In this document: piece after piece, positions 1 to 6,691 of the stretch
How the letters are laid out: each line of letters starts with the position of its first letter
Position numbering within the stretch: the stretch's first letter is position 1
Assembly: GCA_030740765.1 (NCBI GenBank)
Contig: JASLWR010000022.1
Coordinates: 1 to 34,200, forward strand
Direction of reading: 5' to 3'
Length of the DNA: 34,200 nt
DNA from: Thermoplasmatota archaeon
GTDB taxonomy: Archaea > Thermoplasmatota > Penumbrarchaeia > JASLWR01
Made by a program: the position numbers and the translations under genes
The notes under the pieces: model-generated
The model's database searches: none
The model's input: the letters and a program-made list of their open reading frames with translations, nothing else
What the model was told of the DNA's origin: nothing

Positions 1-163
1 CGTTTTTATACCACTTCTTACTATTTGGGTCATATCGATTCAACCATTCATAGAACCAATGTTTCGACCGACCTAAACTTCTATAAATTTCGACAGCTTT
101 TTCTCCTTCTAAATACCGTTGTATAGCCTTGATTCGTTCTCTCTCTTCAGGGGTACATTCCAT
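1..163 (-). CDS. Transposase/integrase N-terminal helix-turn-helix domain, partial
   Basis: The reverse strand reads from an ATG at 163 for 54 codons and runs off the left edge, so only the N-terminus is visible. It begins MECTPEERERIKAIQRYLEG and continues with AVEIYRSLGRSKHWFYEWL, a homeodomain-like helix-turn-helix of the kind found at the N-terminus of IS481-type and related archaeal transposases. An SD (GGTGA, 170-174 on the reverse strand) lies 6 nt before the ATG and a TATA box lies further upstream. The catalytic DDE core would be outside the window. Three direct repeats sit just behind its promoter, so this is likely one end of an insertion element. A stand-alone HTH regulator is the alternative. 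Confidence 0.7.
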   Translation of the reverse strand, partial: MECTPEERERIKAIQRYLEGEKAVEIYRSLGRSKHWFYEWLNRYDPNSKKWYKN

Positions 164-193
164 GATACTTCACCAAAGGAAGCATCATAAAGG

Positions 194-205
194 AAAAAAT
201 ATAAA
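194..205 (-). promoter_or_regulatory. TATA box of the transposase gene
   Basis: The reverse strand reads TTTATATTTTTT, centred about 25 bases before a predicted transcript start near 176 and followed by an SD and the ATG at 163. The three direct repeats begin only a few bases upstream of it. Confidence 0.5.
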
Positions 206-207
206 CA

Positions 208-300
208 GTACCCGATGTACTGAGCTAGATCCTACAAATGAAGGTACCCGATGTATTGAGCCAAATTAATAAAATGAAAAAGGTACCCGATGTTGTGAAC
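208..300. repeat. Three direct repeats behind the transposase promoter
   Basis: An 18-base motif, consensus GTACCCGATGTAYTGAGC, occurs at 208-225, 244-261 and 283-300 (the third copy diverged), with starts 36 and 39 bases apart. Each copy is followed within the unit by an AAATGA stretch, so the repeat unit is longer than the core. The array lies directly upstream of the transposase TATA box and directly upstream of the truncated Ig-like fragment. It could be subterminal transposase-binding sites or an operator array for the HTH protein. Confidence 0.75.
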
Positions 301-316
301 CTTTCCAGCTACTCAA

Positions 317-517
317 ATGAAAACAGTACTCAGGCATCCCTTTCATTTTGATCTCGATACAACAAAGTTCCCGAATGGAAATTATTTGTTAGTCACAAAA
401 GTATACTATTATAATGATGAGGGGGGAGAAGGAAAAATTCGATATATTATCGAAGAAATAGAAATCCAAAATCCGAAAAAGGAAATCGAGAGTCCAGGTA
501 TCCCCCCCCTACCATGA
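317..517 (+). pseudogene. Ig-like extracellular domain fragment, 5'-truncated
   Basis: This 66-residue frame contains FDLDTTKFPNGNYLLVTKVY, which resembles the last strands of an Ig-like or fibronectin-like surface domain (the DTTxxPNGxYxLxV pattern). The first strands are absent because the frame begins where the repeat array ends, so I read it as a fragment cut by an insertion element. It ends ESPGIPPLP at a run of eight C (502-509). Its stop overlaps the ATG of the next gene by four bases. One extra base in the C run would join the two frames into a single protein with an outer Ig domain followed by membrane segments. Independent translational coupling is also possible. Confidence 0.5.
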
Positions 518-1494
518 TAGTTCTAACAGGGGTTGGCAGCACATCTCTATTGTTATTGTTGTTATACAGTCGTCGCGTTGGTTACATAACGGAGGAATTT
601 CTTTTTAAGATAGATTTTAAAAAATATTTCAAAAAAATACCAAAGTTCCAATATGTTATAAAGTGGATGAAGAAGATGAAAGAAGGGTTTTTTATAATCA
701 TGATTTATATAAGTAGCTCACTTTTTAAAAAGAAAAAGGCAGTTAGAGAGGAAAAGGGAATGAAAGGTATATTCTATAATATTTTCTTGACAACATTAAT
801 AATTGGTTTAGCGTTTTCCATAGATAGCGGTAGCGGTAGAGATGATATATTCCCCATTATTCATCTCAATAACTCCTTCTTAAAAATACTGCCATTTGTT
901 CTGCTTGCTACCCTAACAATTATTTCGTTTAAAACTTATATTGATTACCGAATAATTAAACTTCATAATTTCAAAGTGAGATATAAGATTAGTTTGAAGG
1001 GTAACATTCTTCTTTTTCTTACAGCTTTATTTTTCGCATTCCCCTATGGATTACCAGTAAATATAATATATGATAAAATAGAACTCTTGTCAAAAAGAAC
1101 CTTGGGTATAATCAGTATCGCTAAAGTATTGTCCATTGCTATTTTCCTAATCCCGTTCTATTTCATTCTATCGTATAGCACAGAGGGTTCGAGAATATGG
1201 CAAACTGCTAATATTTGTTCTCTTATTGTTTTAATGTTAATAACTTACAATCTTTTTCCTTCTCAGCTCTTCGATGGTTATAGGATATATACGTGGAATA
1301 AACTTGCCTGGATAAGTTTATTTATTCCCTCTCTTAGTTTATTTATTCTACATTCCCTTGAGAGGTTACCAGTAGGATTTCTTTCATTGATTGGATGTGT
1401 TGGTTTGATAGTAGCTGAGCTGTCTATATTCAGATTGTATCGTCTGAATATTATTAAACCAATTGAAGTAAAACCTTTGAAAGTAAAAAAATGA
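514..1494 (+). CDS. Polytopic membrane protein related to site-2 protease (M50), catalytic motif lost
   Basis: The 326-residue protein has about eight or nine hydrophobic segments. Near residue 243 it carries NLFPSQLFDGYRIYTWNK, which matches the NxxPxxxxDG motif plus downstream W of archaeal site-2-protease-like proteins, where the Asp is a zinc ligand. Upstream, FPYGLPVNIIYD followed by LGIISIAK resembles the region after the first zinc site in that family. The expected HExxH is missing: the aligned stretch reads KTYIDYRII. I infer a non-catalytic M50 relative. This alignment is from memory of the family, not from a search. It overlaps the preceding Ig fragment by ATGA, and base composition is AT-rich like its surroundings, consistent with accessory DNA. 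Confidence 0.5.
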   Translation: MIVLTGVGSTSLLLLLLYSRRVGYITEEFLFKIDFKKYFKKIPKFQYVIKWMKKMKEGFFIIMIYISSSLFKKKKAVREEKGMKGIFYNIFLTTLIIGLAFSIDSGSGRDDIFPIIHLNNSFLKILPFVLLATLTIISFKTYIDYRIIKLHNFKVRYKISLKGNILLFLTALFFAFPYGLPVNIIYDKIELLSKRTLGIISIAKVLSIAIFLIPFYFILSYSTEGSRIWQTANICSLIVLMLITYNLFPSQLFDGYRIYTWNKLAWISLFIPSLSLFILHSLERLPVGFLSLIGCVGLIVAELSIFRLYRLNIIKPIEVKPLKVKK

Positions 1495-1904
1495 AAGATT
1501 ATTGTTAAAAATTAGTAGGGGATAGAATCTTATGAATAACCTATTTGAAATTTGAATATTTAATAATTCTCTATGTTTATTCAATCTCATGACCTTTGAT
1601 AAGTTTATATATTCCGAGAGATGTTTAAAAGGTCTAACTTGACACCGAAGAGCATGATACAAAGAGAACCTACTCGATTACAAATCGCTTGGTCGCCTTA
1701 TATGAAAAGGTCCGCGGTGGAAAAAATTACTATCCCTGATCACCTTCCGAGCCGGAATACTCAATCCATGAACTACACACTGTTCATTAGTGGTTCCTGT
1801 TATGAACACACTGTAGGAAAACGATTTATTCGTAAGCCTTTGGGGATTTTGAGTTATTCTCTTGTGAACACCTTTTTATACAATCCAATACAATCTCTCT
1901 TTTC
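1495..1904. other. AT-rich intergenic stretch, no convincing gene
   Basis: No frame here looks like protein. A TATA-like TTTATATA near 1602-1609 would start a transcript near 1631, inside the only long forward frame (1621-1908), whose translation resembles no family and is poor in coding character. An imperfect inverted repeat runs from 1773 to 1816, with arms CTACACACTGTTCAT and ATGAACACACTGTAG (twelve pairs and a three-base internal mismatch). I recognise no RNA gene. Confidence 0.4.
1873..1881 (+). promoter_or_regulatory. TATA box giving a leaderless start at 1905
   Basis: TTTTTATAC is centred at 1877, about 26 bases before 1903, so transcription would begin almost at the ATG at 1905. There is no SD before that ATG, which fits a leaderless archaeal message. 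Confidence 0.55.
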
Positions 1905-2210
1905 ATGACATCTCGAATCTTACCCACCGATGACGACAAGGTCCTCCTGAATATCCTGCACGATGCGGTGAGGTCATGGGGGCAGAATCTGGATTGGCAC
2001 GACAACTTCGAAGGCGGAGAAACCGCATGGAAGGCAGTTTGCCGTGACCACCGATGTATCGTCGAAGCATTCAATGCGTTGTCACCAGCGTTCCACCGAC
2101 GACACCCCGAAATGAAAAAGGCCTTTGCCGCCATCGAAAACAGTCCCATGGGCGAGGTGATCGACCATTTTTCTTCTGCTGTTCGAAAGGTAGCCCGGGA
2201 CTATTCGTAA
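1905..2210 (+). CDS. Small soluble protein of unknown function
   Basis: This 101-residue protein is not one I recognise. It is rich in charged and aromatic residues, predicted to be mostly helical, with no signal peptide or membrane segment and a single Cys. Composition shifts here from the AT-rich left region to the higher-GC codon use of the core genes, which supports it being real. The start is fixed by a TATA box that would place the transcript start two bases before the ATG. It converges on truA with about 40 bases between the stops. Confidence 0.6.
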   Translation: MTSRILPTDDDKVLLNILHDAVRSWGQNLDWHDNFEGGETAWKAVCRDHRCIVEAFNALSPAFHRRHPEMKKAFAAIENSPMGEVIDHFSSAVRKVARDYS

Positions 2211-2253
2211 GGGTCGTAAAATTGGAGTGCATCCCAGCCAATGATCCCGCTTA

Positions 2254-3090
2254 TCAAGGACCAATTATTTCTGATAACACCGAAAGAACCTTCGTTTCCA
2301 CCGCCGCCTCCGCTATCATCCGTTCGATCCCTTCCCCTGGAATATCATATCTTTTTATCCCAGCCTCTACCCTCTCAGGTAGTTTCACTCTCTTCAGGAA
2401 AAGTCCTCTTGGGGAATGTGATGGAAACCGCTCGAAACCGCTGTCCGGTAAAAGTGCTTTTTCTATATCCGCCGTATCGATCTTCCGCTTTGCCGCCATC
2501 AGAGCCGCCGCCATCATCTTTCTTATCTGTCCGTACAGAAAAAACTCGGCTTTGAAAGTGACCTCCAATAAAAGCCGCCCACACTGGTCTAATTCCTCCA
2601 CTGTAATTTTCTGAACCGTATGATCAGCTCTGAAATAGTCCTCGTCCTTGGTTCTGTCCTTCTTGGTGAATGAATAGAAAGAATGCGTCCCGGTGAATAG
2701 TTCCAGCGCTTCATAGAATTTTGCCATGTCCCGGCCAACTATCCTGCTGTCTAGATAGTAAACGTATTCCCTGAAGACGGCGTGACGCGGATTGAAACTT
2801 TTATCGATGTCCCCCGCCCCGTAGAAATAAGCGCCCTCTATCATTGAATTCAGTCTTCGTAGCAGTTCGTCTCCAGTGATATGTGAGCTAACAGTAAAAT
2901 AGTTCTGGAAAGCACCAACGCCGCGATCGGTCCGGGACGAACTTCTGAAACCAGCTTCACCGATATCTTGAACGGCACCTGTTCGGACCAGTACCTGCAG
3001 GACCTCGCCTTCCACGGTTCGCCTATCCGGTTGTTTGGCAAACCCCTCAAAACCACCTGGCAGATATCCGAATTCGATCAGAGCAACCAT
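2254..3090 (-). CDS. truA: tRNA pseudouridine(38-40) synthase TruA
   Basis: TruA isomerises uridines 38-40 in the tRNA anticodon arm. The catalytic loop is visible as SSRTDRGVGAFQNYF, whose Asp is the nucleophile, and the N-terminal GFAKQPDRRTVEGEV matches the archaeal family pattern GFQRQPDxRTVEGEL. The later GQIRKMM region is also typical. At 278 residues it has the usual length. I chose the ATG at 3090 because family members begin a few residues before the GYLPGGFEGF strand. A start at 3111 adds only seven unconserved residues. It is the last gene of a reverse-strand series after the two coiled-coil membrane proteins, separated from them by the hairpin-rich region, which would be its 5' flank. 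Confidence 0.93.
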   Translation of the reverse strand: MVALIEFGYLPGGFEGFAKQPDRRTVEGEVLQVLVRTGAVQDIGEAGFRSSSRTDRGVGAFQNYFTVSSHITGDELLRRLNSMIEGAYFYGAGDIDKSFNPRHAVFREYVYYLDSRIVGRDMAKFYEALELFTGTHSFYSFTKKDRTKDEDYFRADHTVQKITVEELDQCGRLLLEVTFKAEFFLYGQIRKMMAAALMAAKRKIDTADIEKALLPDSGFERFPSHSPRGLFLKRVKLPERVEAGIKRYDIPGEGIERMIAEAAVETKVLSVLSEIIGP

Positions 3091-3155
3091 ATTTATCCCG
3101 CTGATGCACATTTCATTACGGTGCCCACTTTGTTCCGGTCAATCAAAAGATACTC

Positions 3156-3528
3156 GATGAATTTAAGATTCATCTGTACCCTCGGGACGTAACCCTGCGG
3201 GTTGCCCTGCATCCTCGGCCAACTCACGTGTTGGCCGAAACGGGGATGTCCCGCAAGGGATATTCCCAGTGTCGGAAGCAAGCTTCCTACGGATGAAACA
3301 AGTTTCCCCTGCACCTGAAGGGACACTTCCCGAAGGTGTAGCAGAGCCCAAGGAGGTCTGCGTAGCTAAGCGGACACCTTCAGCAAGTGTGCTTACAGGT
3401 GCCCACATACGTTCCGAAGCATCGGATGCGTCTCGACCTGTAGAAAACCGAAGGTTTTTGAAGGAGCAGCAACGCCGTAGGTGTTGCGGAGTGAAACGGG
3501 CTTCCTCGAAAACCCGATTCGGGTTTTC
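3156..3528. repeat. Array of about thirteen consecutive short hairpins in non-coding DNA
   Basis: Between truA and the next gene, short inverted repeats follow one another almost without gaps. Perfect or near-perfect examples are 3156-3174 (7 bp, loop 5), 3191-3203 (5 bp, loop 3), 3215-3238 (9 bp, loop 6), 3249-3260 (4 bp closing a GCAA loop), 3274-3287, 3295-3306, 3312-3338 (5 bp plus 4 bp), 3356-3375 (6 bp with one GT), 3374-3390, 3419-3429, 3444-3458 (6 bp, loop GAA), 3469-3487 (8 bp with one GT, loop GTA) and 3508-3528 (9 bp, loop 3). No frame across it is convincing. It could be a structured RNA, a long leader of truA, or a palindromic repeat island. I do not recognise it as RNase P or SRP RNA. 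Confidence 0.75.
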
Positions 3529-3550
3529 TACGGATATAACAGATGACGGA

Positions 3551-4951
3551 TCAGACTTCCTGAAACATCTTTTTCAATACGAACATGTATATGAGACCGA
3601 ACAAGCCTATCAGTAGGATCAGAACACCCCCGAAACTCAATCCCGCCAGTAAATACTCCTTTTTCTCATGCCCGAACACAAGAAAATTACCAACTGCGTC
3701 CCCGATTGTAAGGACCGCTAAAAGTATGAATATAGTGTTGAAGGTTTTTTCCGACTTCTCCGAGGCTGATCTGCGCCGGTTCTCCTGGTATATCTTGAAA
3801 GAATCGATTGTGTTTCGCAATCTCGTCTGGGAGTTTTCTATGTTATCTCTAAGATTGTTGAAAGCGAAGATAACGGTGTTCCTGATAGCCATGAATTTAT
3901 CGATCAACGGATCTATCATCACCGCGCCGGAATGACTTTCGCCAATCCTCTTGGCTCCCAGGTCCGCTTCCATTCTCTCCATGGCATTGACATTGTCGTT
4001 CAATATCAGGATATTGTTGGATAATTTCTCATCCAATTCCATGAGCTGTGTGAAATTAATGGATGCGCTATGCAGAAGTGCAACCTCACCCATCTCTTCC
4101 TTTTTCTTCTTGGACTTTTTCGATTTGGGTGCGTCCGATGGCCCCTGCAGCAGCGTGTCGATCCTCTTGTTGAGCTTCTGGATCCTTTCTCTGATCTTGG
4201 GAGCGCTTTTCTTGTAGGCCTGGAATTCCTTGCTGTATATGGACAGGAAAAGGAGTTGAAGTCCTATCAGTTTGATAAGGGAGTTTGCGAAGTCCCGGAT
4301 AGCCGTCTCAGTGGGTCCCTCCTCTTTCTCTCCGAAGGCGTTATCCTCCTGGACCTGATATTCCACGAGATAATTCTTAGGTATGCTGTATTCACTCTTC
4401 ATTTCATTTTTGGCGGAAGTGAATGAAAATACGTTGGGAGTGAACCTGTGCGTGTCGAAGGAATTCCCCATTATTACAGGAGAGGAGAACAGTTCATCGT
4501 TAATCGATTCAACCCTTACCTTCGATGTAATATCCGATAGTGTGGCAGACCCACCGCCGCTCACGCGAAAAGCATCTACATCCACTTCTGCTTCCAACCA
4601 GTAATCCCTGGGTGTGCCCCCCATTATGATGTTGAACGCTTCCATCAATAGATAATTGCCCTTGATGAGTTTCGTTCCCTCAAAGGCCTTCTGACCCTTT
4701 TTCTTCAATGAGGAGATAACTCCCTGTATATCATCTGTGGAAACGTCCTTCCATTCGGATTTTCCCTCCCCAACCTTGCCCAGTTCTGTTTTCAAAACCA
4801 GAAAGGCCAGGTTCCCGTCACGGATGAAATCCACGTCACCTTCCAGTTTATCCGGTATTCTCCTTACGAGATCTTCCTTAAAGGATTCATTCGCCCGAAT
4901 GGCAATTACCCGGATTACGAAAGGGTCGAGGATCTTGAAAGTTCTTGCTAT
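3551..4951 (-). CDS. Coiled-coil protein with two C-terminal membrane segments (paralogue A), AUA start
   Basis: The 466-residue protein is one of a tandem paralogous pair. It has an N-terminal soluble domain (DYWLEAEVDVDAF), a Lys-rich linker (KSKKSKKKKEE), a long helical region ending LRNTIDSFKIYQENRRR, then two membrane segments at about 403-427 and 434-459 and a short basic tail. This topology recalls CorA-type channels, but the GMN signature is absent, so function is unknown. No AUG, GUG or UUG exists upstream of a GTG at 4834. However, the frame is open to an ATA at 4951 and the added 39 residues (ILDPFVIRVIAI, RRIPDKLEG) align with its neighbour. GGAGG at 4959-4963 lies exactly 7 nt before that ATA. 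Confidence 0.8.
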   Translation of the reverse strand: MARTFKILDPFVIRVIAIRANESFKEDLVRRIPDKLEGDVDFIRDGNLAFLVLKTELGKVGEGKSEWKDVSTDDIQGVISSLKKKGQKAFEGTKLIKGNYLLMEAFNIIMGGTPRDYWLEAEVDVDAFRVSGGGSATLSDITSKVRVESINDELFSSPVIMGNSFDTHRFTPNVFSFTSAKNEMKSEYSIPKNYLVEYQVQEDNAFGEKEEGPTETAIRDFANSLIKLIGLQLLFLSIYSKEFQAYKKSAPKIRERIQKLNKRIDTLLQGPSDAPKSKKSKKKKEEMGEVALLHSASINFTQLMELDEKLSNNILILNDNVNAMERMEADLGAKRIGESHSGAVMIDPLIDKFMAIRNTVIFAFNNLRDNIENSQTRLRNTIDSFKIYQENRRRSASEKSEKTFNTIFILLAVLTIGDAVGNFLVFGHEKKEYLLAGLSFGGVLILLIGLFGLIYMFVLKKMFQEV

Positions 4952-4996
4952 TGTCTCGCCTCCGTTTAATTAATGTTTCGTGGATAGAGCTTTTCG

Positions 4997-6607
4997 CTAC
5001 TCCGCTTTCCACATCTTTCTCAATACAAATATGTAGATTAATAATGCTATAAACAATAGAAAACCGATTGCTACAAGGAACATGGCTCCCGCCCCTGCCC
5101 AATCGTATGGTTCCTGACCTAGAGCATAGGTGATGAGGCCGCTGAAGAAATCGGATAACTCGATAATGGCCAGAGCGACAAAGACGAAATTGAGCATGTT
5201 GGCTGTTTTCTTCTGGTTCTTTCTCCTCTTGCTCTCCCGGTACGAGTTGAACACGTCTATAGTGTTTCGGAGCCGGTTTTGAGAGTTGGAAAGATTGCTT
5301 CGTAATCTGGTGAAGGACTTGAGCACGGTCCCCCGCCAGCTTTTCATCTCGTCCGAAAGAGATATAAGGACATCTCCCAACTCGGGGACCTCTTCCATTC
5401 TATCGAACTGAGCCTCTGACTCTGTTCGTTCCACCTTACCGAAACGATCGGTTAGAAAGAGTATGAGATTGGATACATTCTCGTCTATCTCAGTGAGGCT
5501 TGACGAGAAAACGGACGAACTGTAAATAATATCGTCTTCTGTGGGCAATGCTCCACTTTTAGCGGTCTTGGACCCGGCTTTTTTCTTCTTTTTACCCTCT
5601 TCGTCCTTGAGAAGAATGGAGTTGATATTGCTCTGCAGTCCCTGAATGTTCTCCCTTATCTGGGCGGCGCTTTTTTTATATTCCTTATGATTATTCTTAA
5701 AAAGATGACCGAAGGTGAGATGATAACCCATGAACCTGGATAGGGTCTTAACAAGATTTTCCATATGTGTCCGGTAATAAATGTCCTTTTTCTCAGATGA
5801 AGCGGTAGGTTTCTCTTCACCGCTGTCATCGCCGTAGGTGAAGGGAGTTTGTGCCTGATTTGAAAACATGTTTCCTGGCATGTCCTCCGCCGCATCGGTG
5901 GAATCGTCATCCACGTCGTAATCGAGAAGAATATGGGTGGGAAGAACGTCCTTGTGGCTTCCCTCGTTTGAATTTCCCGACCTGAATGCGAAGAGGTTCA
6001 CGTCGAAGGGAAGGGAATTGATGCTGTTTCCCATTATTTCATCCGAAGCGTAGATTCCCTGGTTGAGAATATCCAGTTTCAGGGTCGAGCTCATCCCAGT
6101 AAAAAAGGTTTCCCTTGCCGATGCGTCGCTGATCACTGCGCTGAGGTTCACTTCAGGTTCGATCCAGTAATTTGGGGTGGTACCGCAAACGAGAAAGGAA
6201 AGGGTGCCTACGTAATTGTGCTCCCTAAACAGGGATTCCAGTTTTTTTCGTCTCTTCTTTCCCTCGGCAGCCATTGTTCCCAGGTTTTCGTCAATAACCT
6301 TAATACTTATTTTCATCCACGGAGACGCACTGTCCTCGGAATCGTCGTTTACAATCTGTGTTTTTTTAATGATAAATAGTGAATTCTCTTCCTGAAAATA
6401 CTCTTCGCCTTCCATCAGATGATCCGATATCCTCTTCTTTCGATTCTCTCGCTGGTCATCGGAAATGACACCTTTGGACTGAAAGACGAGAACATTGAAA
6501 ACCTGGGGGTCGAAGAGATCGTAACTGTGCTCGTAACCCCTGGGTTTATACGAGTGGGCGACATAGTCATCGGCTTCAGGTTGATAGCCGCCGTAACTCT
6601 GTGCTAT
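4997..6607 (-). CDS. Coiled-coil protein with two C-terminal membrane segments (paralogue B), AUA start
   Basis: The 536-residue paralogue of the next gene shares its plan: soluble domain with NYWIEPEVNLSAV, acidic stretch, Lys-rich linker (EGKKKKKAGSKTAKSG), helical region ending LRNTIDVFNSYRESKRR, and membrane segments at about 471-494 and 503-530. An ATG at 6415 would remove LFDPQVFNVLVFQSKG and KRISDHL, which are conserved in the paralogue, so the true start is upstream. The only suitable site is an ATA at 6607, preceded at exactly 7 nt by a run of seven G (6615-6621 on the reverse strand). An in-frame stop follows shortly upstream. Function is unknown; a homo- or hetero-oligomeric membrane complex with paralogue A is an inference from the tandem arrangement. 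Confidence 0.8.
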   Translation of the reverse strand: MAQSYGGYQPEADDYVAHSYKPRGYEHSYDLFDPQVFNVLVFQSKGVISDDQRENRKKRISDHLMEGEEYFQEENSLFIIKKTQIVNDDSEDSASPWMKISIKVIDENLGTMAAEGKKRRKKLESLFREHNYVGTLSFLVCGTTPNYWIEPEVNLSAVISDASARETFFTGMSSTLKLDILNQGIYASDEIMGNSINSLPFDVNLFAFRSGNSNEGSHKDVLPTHILLDYDVDDDSTDAAEDMPGNMFSNQAQTPFTYGDDSGEEKPTASSEKKDIYYRTHMENLVKTLSRFMGYHLTFGHLFKNNHKEYKKSAAQIRENIQGLQSNINSILLKDEEGKKKKKAGSKTAKSGALPTEDDIIYSSSVFSSSLTEIDENVSNLILFLTDRFGKVERTESEAQFDRMEEVPELGDVLISLSDEMKSWRGTVLKSFTRLRSNLSNSQNRLRNTIDVFNSYRESKRRKNQKKTANMLNFVFVALAIIELSDFFSGLITYALGQEPYDWAGAGAMFLVAIGFLLFIALLIYIFVLRKMWKAE

Positions 6608-6649
6608 GGGAAAACCCCCCCTGCTGATTGAATCCCTGGATTAAAAAAA

Positions 6650-6658
6650 ATTATAATA
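6650..6658 (-). promoter_or_regulatory. TATA box of the paralogue pair, next to a T-run terminator
   Basis: The reverse strand reads TATTATAAT, centred at 6654, which predicts a transcript start near 6628 and a leader of about 21 bases holding the G-run SD before the ATA at 6607. It is followed immediately by eight T (6643-6650), which may end the upstream protease transcript. Confidence 0.5.
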
Positions 6659-6691
6659 GACGATTCACGAAGGCACTTTGATGAAAGCCCG

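Noticed and set aside
208-300. Possible CRISPR array
   Set aside because: There are only three short diverged repeats with related, not unique, spacers and no cas gene. The arrays at 32.3 and 33.7 kb fail for the same reasons.
1621-1908. Forward 95-residue open frame
   Set aside because: The translation resembles no family, codon use is poor, and the nearby TATA box would start transcription inside it.
3269-3616. Forward 115-residue open frame across the hairpin island
   Set aside because: Its sequence is explained by the dense inverted repeats, and its end overlaps the well-supported reverse gene.
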